Below are positions 13,679 through 17,399 of a DNA stretch of 17,399 nt, piece after piece. Below the pieces are notes generated by a model that had not been told where the DNA came from, ran no database searches, and was given only the letters and a program-made list of their open reading frames with translations. Within the stretch, counting starts at the first letter, position 1, and each line of letters starts with the position of its first letter. Where the stretch lies: NCBI GenBank assembly GCA_021780585.1, contig JAJXYM010000214.1, forward strand, positions 1 to 17,399, read 5' to 3'. A program made the translations under genes and the position numbers. This DNA comes from Deltaproteobacteria bacterium. GTDB taxonomy: Bacteria; Desulfobacterota; Binatia; Binatales; Binataceae.

Positions 13679-13824
13679 CCCCTGAGCAGCGCCTCGATCT
13701 TGTCCGCGGCCTCGCGCATCATCGCCGACATGACGTGGCCAAAAACTTTCATCGTGACTGTGGCCGACGAATGTCCAAGCAATTCCCTAATCGCGCTTAG
13801 ATTGATGTCCTCCGTGAGCTGGAG
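13675..13824 (-). pseudogene. Tyrosine integrase remnant (C-terminal end only)
   Basis: The last 49 residues of this minus-strand frame, starting LTEDINLSAIRELLGHSS, then ATVTMKVFGHVMSAM and REAADKIEALLRG, are the conserved C-terminal end of phage-type tyrosine recombinases. The LLGHSS motif holds the catalytic His region. The catalytic Tyr, expected in a motif of the type xYxHV, is replaced by Phe in VFGHV. The upstream HxLRH motif and the rest of the catalytic domain are absent; the frame continues upstream to 14115, but only as low-complexity Arg-rich sequence crossing the att repeat. This is a dead fragment, most likely the element's own integrase, next to its distal att site. Confidence 0.75.
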
Positions 13825-13957
13825 ACGGTGTCCGTTTCTTCGCTTCAGGTGGCGCGGATTCGATCGGCGTGAACGCCTCGATGCTCGAATGCCGACGAAC
13901 AGCAACGTCGATGAGTTTTTCACCCGCAAACATTGGCGAATTCGCTTCCTTCCACCA

Positions 13958-13999
13958 CTCACGTCGGGAACGCGGGTTCGACTCCCGCTGGGCTCACCA
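13958..13999 (+). repeat. Attachment-site repeat, copy 2 (orphan 3' fragment of tRNA-Glu)
   Basis: This is a 42-bp copy of the tRNA-Glu 3' end (12350-12391), with one mismatch at 13993. No tRNA 5' half precedes it, so it is not a functional tRNA. It marks the far end of the integrated element, 64 bp from the glycosyltransferase stop codon. Confidence 0.9.
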
Positions 14000-14063
14000 C
14001 ACCGTTCGTAGATTCTAATCGGCCAGCCGGAGGAGGCTGCAGCTTTTGCGGCGGCGCGCCCGC

Positions 14064-15170
14064 TCAACCCATCGTCGCGAGGGCGGAGGCGAGCGGCTGC
14101 ACGCTCTTCAGCCATGACGGCCGATCGTTCACGCCGAGCGGCGGCGGCGCCGGACGCGACAGCGCCTCGAGGATGCCGCGGCGCACGTCCGCTACCGTCG
14201 GCTCGATATAGACCGCGTCGGGACCGCCCGCCTCGCGCAGTTCCGGCATGTCGGTCGCCACCACCCGCGTACCGCAGGCCCGCGCCTCCAGCGCCGGGAT
14301 GCCGAAGCCTTCATAGAGCGAGGGAAACGCGAAGACGCTGGCGCCGCAGTAGAGCGCCGGCAAGTCCTCCTCGGGCACGTAGCCGAGCGTGCGGATCTGC
14401 GCGCGATTCGCCGCGAGCAAATCATTGAGCCGCTGATCGGCGGTGATTCCGGGACCGACCAGGGCGAGCGCGTGATCGCACAATTCGCCCGCGGCTTTCA
14501 TCGCGGCGAACGCCTCGACCAGCGTGATCACGTTCTTGCGCCGCACCGAGACGCCGACGCCCAGGACATAGGGACGATCGAGCCTGTATTTGGCGCGCAC
14601 GGCGTCGATTTCGCTTTGCGGGCGCGGCCGGAAATCCTCGGAGACGGCGGGCCGCACGACGCCGGCGGTGGGGCATCCGAGCGTCGCCAGGAGCCGATCG
14701 GCCGTGCCCTGCGAATTGGTCAGGATCGCGTCGGCGCGGCGGCAATCGCGGGCGAAAAACAGATGGAGCGGCAGATTGAGCCGGAAGCTCATCGTCTCGC
14801 CGGCCACCAGATGGACCACGTCGTGAACGCTCACGACTTTCTTCACGCCGGCGGGCAGGAACGGCAGGAAGGTGACGGTGGCCCAGAAGGAATCGAGGTT
14901 ATCATTGCGGCAGAGGAAGCCGAGGCGGGTTTTCAGCCAGAGCGCGCCGCGAATCCTGCCGTTGAGCGACCAGCGATCGACGCGCGGAATCCAGCGTTCG
15001 GATCGAACCGGCAGCTCGACCGGAAACGGGCTGTAGACGTAAAATTCCGCCTCCGGCAGGGCGGCGTCGAGGGCGCGGCACAACTCGACGGTGTAACGAA
15101 TAAAGCCGGTGCCGAAACGTTTCAGGTTGCGGCCGTCGATGCCGATTCTCAAGCGCGTTTTGGCGGCCAC
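14064..15170 (-). CDS. GT4-family (GT-B) glycosyltransferase
   Basis: A cytoplasmic or membrane-associated glycosyltransferase of about 368 residues using an NDP-sugar. The N-terminal Rossmann domain begins RLRIGIDGRNLKRFGTGFIR, with KKVVSVHDVVHLVAGE and ADAILTNSQGTADRLL later. The C-terminal domain has YVLGVGVSVRRKNVITLVEAF (the strand-and-basic-loop that binds the donor phosphates), then the E-x7-E motif in YEGFGIPALEARACG, and a nucleotide-binding helix beginning TRVVATDMPELRE. GTG at 15168-15170 is preferred because CGGGAGAAG lies just upstream; a TTG at 15186-15188 is the alternative. It is the last gene of the polysaccharide operon, 54 bp after the O-antigen ligase-like gene. The sugar specificity is unknown. 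Confidence 0.9.
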   Translation of the reverse strand: MAAKTRLRIGIDGRNLKRFGTGFIRYTVELCRALDAALPEAEFYVYSPFPVELPVRSERWIPRVDRWSLNGRIRGALWLKTRLGFLCRNDNLDSFWATVTFLPFLPAGVKKVVSVHDVVHLVAGETMSFRLNLPLHLFFARDCRRADAILTNSQGTADRLLATLGCPTAGVVRPAVSEDFRPRPQSEIDAVRAKYRLDRPYVLGVGVSVRRKNVITLVEAFAAMKAAGELCDHALALVGPGITADQRLNDLLAANRAQIRTLGYVPEEDLPALYCGASVFAFPSLYEGFGIPALEARACGTRVVATDMPELREAGGPDAVYIEPTVADVRRGILEALSRPAPPPLGVNDRPSWLKSVQPLASALATMG

Positions 15171-15224
15171 GCGAAACTTCTCCCGCAATTGCGCAAAATC
15201 GCGCGCCGGCTTTCCGGCGCGCGT

Positions 15225-16748
15225 CTAATGAAGGTAGCCATTATGCCGCGCGAAGGCGTAATCGGGCTGACGGGCGGCTCCGTATGGCGGCGCGGCCGGG
15301 GCGGCGCGCAACGGCATCGGACGCGTCACGCGCGCCGGCGGGTCGCGATGCGCGAACATCGCGCCGAACAGCAAAATCGGCATGAAGCTCACCGCTCCGG
15401 TCATGCCGGTTTCGGAGATGCCGTCGATTACGGCGAACACGATAAAGGCCATGATCGCGGCCTCGGTCCAGTTCCGGTTACGCGGATCGGCGCGTGAGAT
15501 ACTTTCGAAGAGCGTCCAGATCAGCGGTATCCATAGGGTGAGGAAGCCGAGCAAGCCGAGGTCGAGCAGCGTTTCGCCGAGCGCGTTATGCGCCTCGCCC
15601 GCCCACGGCATCACCGCCAGCAGCATCCCGCGCGACGCGATATAGCCGTAGCCGATGATCGGACTGCCGAGGAACAGCGACGCTTCCGCGCTCCACAGAT
15701 CGCTGCGTCCGGTGAGCGACAGGAATTCGCCCGCCGACTGGCCGCGCATCAGGAACTGGATGACGGGATTGGCGTTATTGGTTACGTCGTAGGCGGCGGT
15801 CATGAAATTCGTGCCCACGTTGATCGCGCCGAGCACGATTACCAACAGCGCCATCAGGACCGCCCACGAGACGATCCGCATCTGGGTATAGCGGCGCAGC
15901 AGGAGCGCGAATCCCGCAACCATCGCGGCGATTAGCGGACCGCGGGCGCGCGTCGCCAGCAATACCGCGAACAGGGCCAGCGTGTAGACCCAGAGGGGAA
16001 TCGCGGCGAGCCGTTGGCGCCATCCGCCCGCATACATGGCCCAGCAGGTGAGGAAGGCGATGCCGCCGGCCGCCTCGGCTCCGGCGGTAATCGGCTGCAC
16101 CGCGAACCAGGTGAAGCGCGCGCTGCGGTCGAGGGAGAACTCGGCCAACTGCTGGGAGATCCGCGTACCATTGGCGAACGGAAAAATCACCGCCATACCG
16201 GCGAAAAAGACCACGGACAAGACCAGCGTCTTGCCGATTGTCATAACCGTGCCGCGCGGTCCCAGCCGCCGCACCGCGCTGAAGGTGAAGAGATAGAGAA
16301 TTGCGAGCTCGACGGTGCGCACGATCGTAATCTTCGGCGCCGTCGACCAGAACGCCGAAAGTCCCGCCAGCGCGACGTAGCAGAGCAACAGCGACTCGTT
16401 GCGGCTCGGCCGCAGCCGCTCCGTCAGGATTTGGATGAAATTGACCAGCGAAATCAGGCCGACCAGCCCGTAGATCGCGAGTTCGAAAGCGATCTGGCTG
16501 TCGATATTGCCGGAGAGCGCCGCCGTCGCGTCGCGCGAGCGGAACTTTATCTGCGCGATGAAAAGCAGGAAAAAGCAGGCCTCCAGCGCGATCTCGGGAC
16601 GCTCGAAGATTAGCCAGAGGCCAATCACGCCGAGGACCAGGACGAACAGCGTCGCGATCCCGAACAGGCCGAGCGCGCAAGTGCCGCCCGCGACCAGGGC
16701 GAAAAGGGCGATCAACGACAGTTCGAGTCGGCTCAGCCGCGTTAGCAT
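15225..16748 (-). CDS. O-antigen ligase / polymerase (Wzy_C-family) membrane protein
   Basis: A 507-residue polytopic inner-membrane protein with about ten or more hydrophobic segments, for example LIALFALVAGGTCALGLFGIA near the start and ITAGAEAAGGIAFLTCWAMY in the middle. The family hallmark is the late periplasmic-loop motif AGEAHNALGETLLDLGLLGFL, the HN-x-L-E/D-x-G-x-x-G signature of the Wzy_C (O-antigen ligase) superfamily. Such proteins join or polymerise undecaprenyl-linked glycans at the periplasmic face. Ligase and polymerase cannot be separated by sequence alone. ATG 16746-16748 is chosen because AAGGAGG lies just upstream; the frame is open further upstream but overlaps the glycosyltransferase gene. 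The C-terminal 50 residues are Pro/Arg/Ala-rich. Confidence 0.88.
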   Translation of the reverse strand: MLTRLSRLELSLIALFALVAGGTCALGLFGIATLFVLVLGVIGLWLIFERPEIALEACFFLLFIAQIKFRSRDATAALSGNIDSQIAFELAIYGLVGLISLVNFIQILTERLRPSRNESLLLCYVALAGLSAFWSTAPKITIVRTVELAILYLFTFSAVRRLGPRGTVMTIGKTLVLSVVFFAGMAVIFPFANGTRISQQLAEFSLDRSARFTWFAVQPITAGAEAAGGIAFLTCWAMYAGGWRQRLAAIPLWVYTLALFAVLLATRARGPLIAAMVAGFALLLRRYTQMRIVSWAVLMALLVIVLGAINVGTNFMTAAYDVTNNANPVIQFLMRGQSAGEFLSLTGRSDLWSAEASLFLGSPIIGYGYIASRGMLLAVMPWAGEAHNALGETLLDLGLLGFLTLWIPLIWTLFESISRADPRNRNWTEAAIMAFIVFAVIDGISETGMTGAVSFMPILLFGAMFAHRDPPARVTRPMPLRAAPAAPPYGAARQPDYAFARHNGYLH

Positions 16749-16764
16749 GGTCGCAAGCTCCTCC

Positions 16765-17399
16765 TTACCGGCGCGCCCCGGCGGCTGGCGCGGCGGCGTG
16801 ACCGAGTTCGCCGCGCCGGCGCGCGAGCACTTCATCATAGATCGCGGCGAGCAGGTCCGCGCGATGGTCCGAGCGGAAATGTTCGGCGACCCGGCGCCGC
16901 CCCGCGTCGCCCATCCGCCGGCGCAACTCGGCGTCGCGGCCCAGCCGGACCATCGCCGCCGCGACCCCCGCGATCGCGCCTTGCGGCGTATCGACCGGGA
17001 CTTTGATTCCCGCGTCCGCGCTGACCTGCGCCCCCGGACCGCCGCAATCGAGACAGACCACCGGCCGTCCCGCCGCCATCGCCTCGATCGTCACCCATCC
17101 GCTCGAGTCATGCAGGCTCGGATGAGCCACGACGTCGCTGCGCGCGAGTTCGCGCAAGGCCTCGGCGCGCGGTACGACGCCGCGAAACGCGACCTGCCCG
17201 GCGACGCCCAGCCGCGCCGCCAGACGCTCCAGCTTGCGCCGTTCGGGACCGTCGCCGACGAGGACATACTCGGCCTCGCCGAGTTCGCGGGCGGCGCGCG
17301 CGAACGCCTCGATCCCGAGGTAAAAGCCTTTCCAATGGAGCATCCGGCCGGTGCTGAGAAAGCGGACCGGCGCGGCGTCGTGCCGCGGGAGGGCGGCCA
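16765..17399 (-). CDS. GT4-family glycosyltransferase, C-terminal part (cut by window edge)
   Basis: At least 211 residues are visible; the N-terminal domain lies beyond the right edge. The visible part is the donor-binding domain of a GT-B glycosyltransferase: PVRFLSTGRMLHWKGFYLGI (glycan-synthesis loop with the strand and Arg/Lys), AEYVLVGDGPERRKLERLA, VAFRGVVPRAEALRELARSD, then the E-x7-E region SSGWVTIEAMAAGRPVVCLD. In the last motif the first Glu is changed (SLHDSSGWVTIE), an uncommon variant. The frame is open to the edge, so the ATG at 17341-17343 is internal. The stop is 16 bp before the O-antigen ligase-like gene, which is translated from its own strong ribosome site. Confidence 0.88.
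   Translation of the reverse strand, partial: AALPRHDAAPVRFLSTGRMLHWKGFYLGIEAFARAARELGEAEYVLVGDGPERRKLERLAARLGVAGQVAFRGVVPRAEALRELARSDVVAHPSLHDSSGWVTIEAMAAGRPVVCLDCGGPGAQVSADAGIKVPVDTPQGAIAGVAAAMVRLGRDAELRRRMGDAGRRRVAEHFRSDHRADLLAAIYDEVLARRRGELGHAAAPAAGARR

Larger units (their letters stand above)
12350..13999. mobile_element. Small tRNA-Glu-integrated element or remnant carrying a toxin-antitoxin pair
   Basis: It is bounded by 42-bp direct repeats (41 identical) of the tRNA-Glu 3' end, 1608 bp apart. Inside are a DUF433 antitoxin, a PIN-like toxin and, next to the distal repeat, the C-terminal stump of a tyrosine recombinase. The arrangement (intact tRNA at one end, orphan 3' tRNA fragment at the other, integrase near an att site) is the classic signature of site-specific integration. 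Because the integrase lacks most of its length, the element is probably immobile and reduced by deletion. Confidence 0.8.

Noticed and set aside
13951..14000. A second tRNA-Glu gene
   Set aside because: Only the 3' half from the anticodon loop is present; the acceptor 5' strand, D arm and anticodon stem 5' strand are missing.
13825..14115. Upstream extension of the integrase frame on the minus strand
   Set aside because: The residues are Arg/Ser-rich with no recombinase motifs and the frame crosses the att repeat, so this part is not integrase sequence.
14472..15497. A 341-codon plus-strand frame across the glycosyltransferase and the O-antigen ligase-like gene
   Set aside because: It spans the boundary of two well-supported minus-strand genes and has shadow-like composition.
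1..17399. CRISPR arrays, insertion sequences with transposases, rRNA genes
   Set aside because: No regularly spaced repeats, transposase motifs or rRNA-like sequence were seen anywhere in the window.

Overview
The window is GC-rich bacterial chromosome. Coding regions have G/C-rich third positions, GTG and TTG starts are frequent, and genes form tight operons with 4-bp stop/start overlaps. No marker gene fixes the taxon. The mix of a thiamine kinase, CNNM/CBS membrane proteins, a Rieske ring-hydroxylating dioxygenase, a phosphotriesterase-like hydrolase and a polysaccharide locus fits a free-living, probably soil or sediment, Gram-negative lineage such as a proteobacterium, Desulfobacterota or Binatota. 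That placement is inference.

Layout, left to right. (1) 1-2424, minus strand: thiL followed by two tandem CNNM-type membrane proteins, the last cut by the window edge. (2) 2721-4590, plus strand: alpha and beta subunits of a two-component Rieske oxygenase, preceded by a perfect 10-bp inverted repeat and closed by a clear intrinsic terminator. (3) 4647-6422: an accessory patch with a brnTA toxin-antitoxin pair (plus), a secreted-protein gene running antisense into brnA, and an mntA-hepT (nucleotidyltransferase/HEPN) pair (minus). The mntA-hepT pair is bracketed by a direct repeat copied from the 3' end of the neighbouring efflux-pump gene. (4) 6608-8215, minus: a DHA2-family multidrug transporter. 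(5) 8216-9444: mostly non-coding, with one possible small membrane protein. (6) 9445-10287, plus: an unrecognised protein built from a 17-residue helical repeat. (7) 10356-12126: a phosphotriesterase-family hydrolase (minus) and a ferritin-like protein (plus) that may be read from a leaderless mRNA. (8) 12168-13999: tRNA-Gln and tRNA-Glu behind a strong promoter, then a 1.6-kb integrated remnant. It is bounded by tRNA-Glu and a 42-bp copy of its 3' end, and holds a DUF433/PIN-type toxin-antitoxin pair and the C-terminal stump of a tyrosine integrase. (9) 14064-17399, minus: a surface-polysaccharide operon of GT4 glycosyltransferase, O-antigen ligase/polymerase-like membrane protein and a second GT4 glycosyltransferase.

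The striking theme is three different toxin-antitoxin modules within about 9 kb, two of them flanked by sequence duplications that look like integration scars. The best single observation is the tRNA-Glu island at 12350-13999: a very small element in which the integrase has decayed while its toxin-antitoxin pair remains intact. The most novel protein candidate is the 17-residue-repeat protein at 9445-10287.
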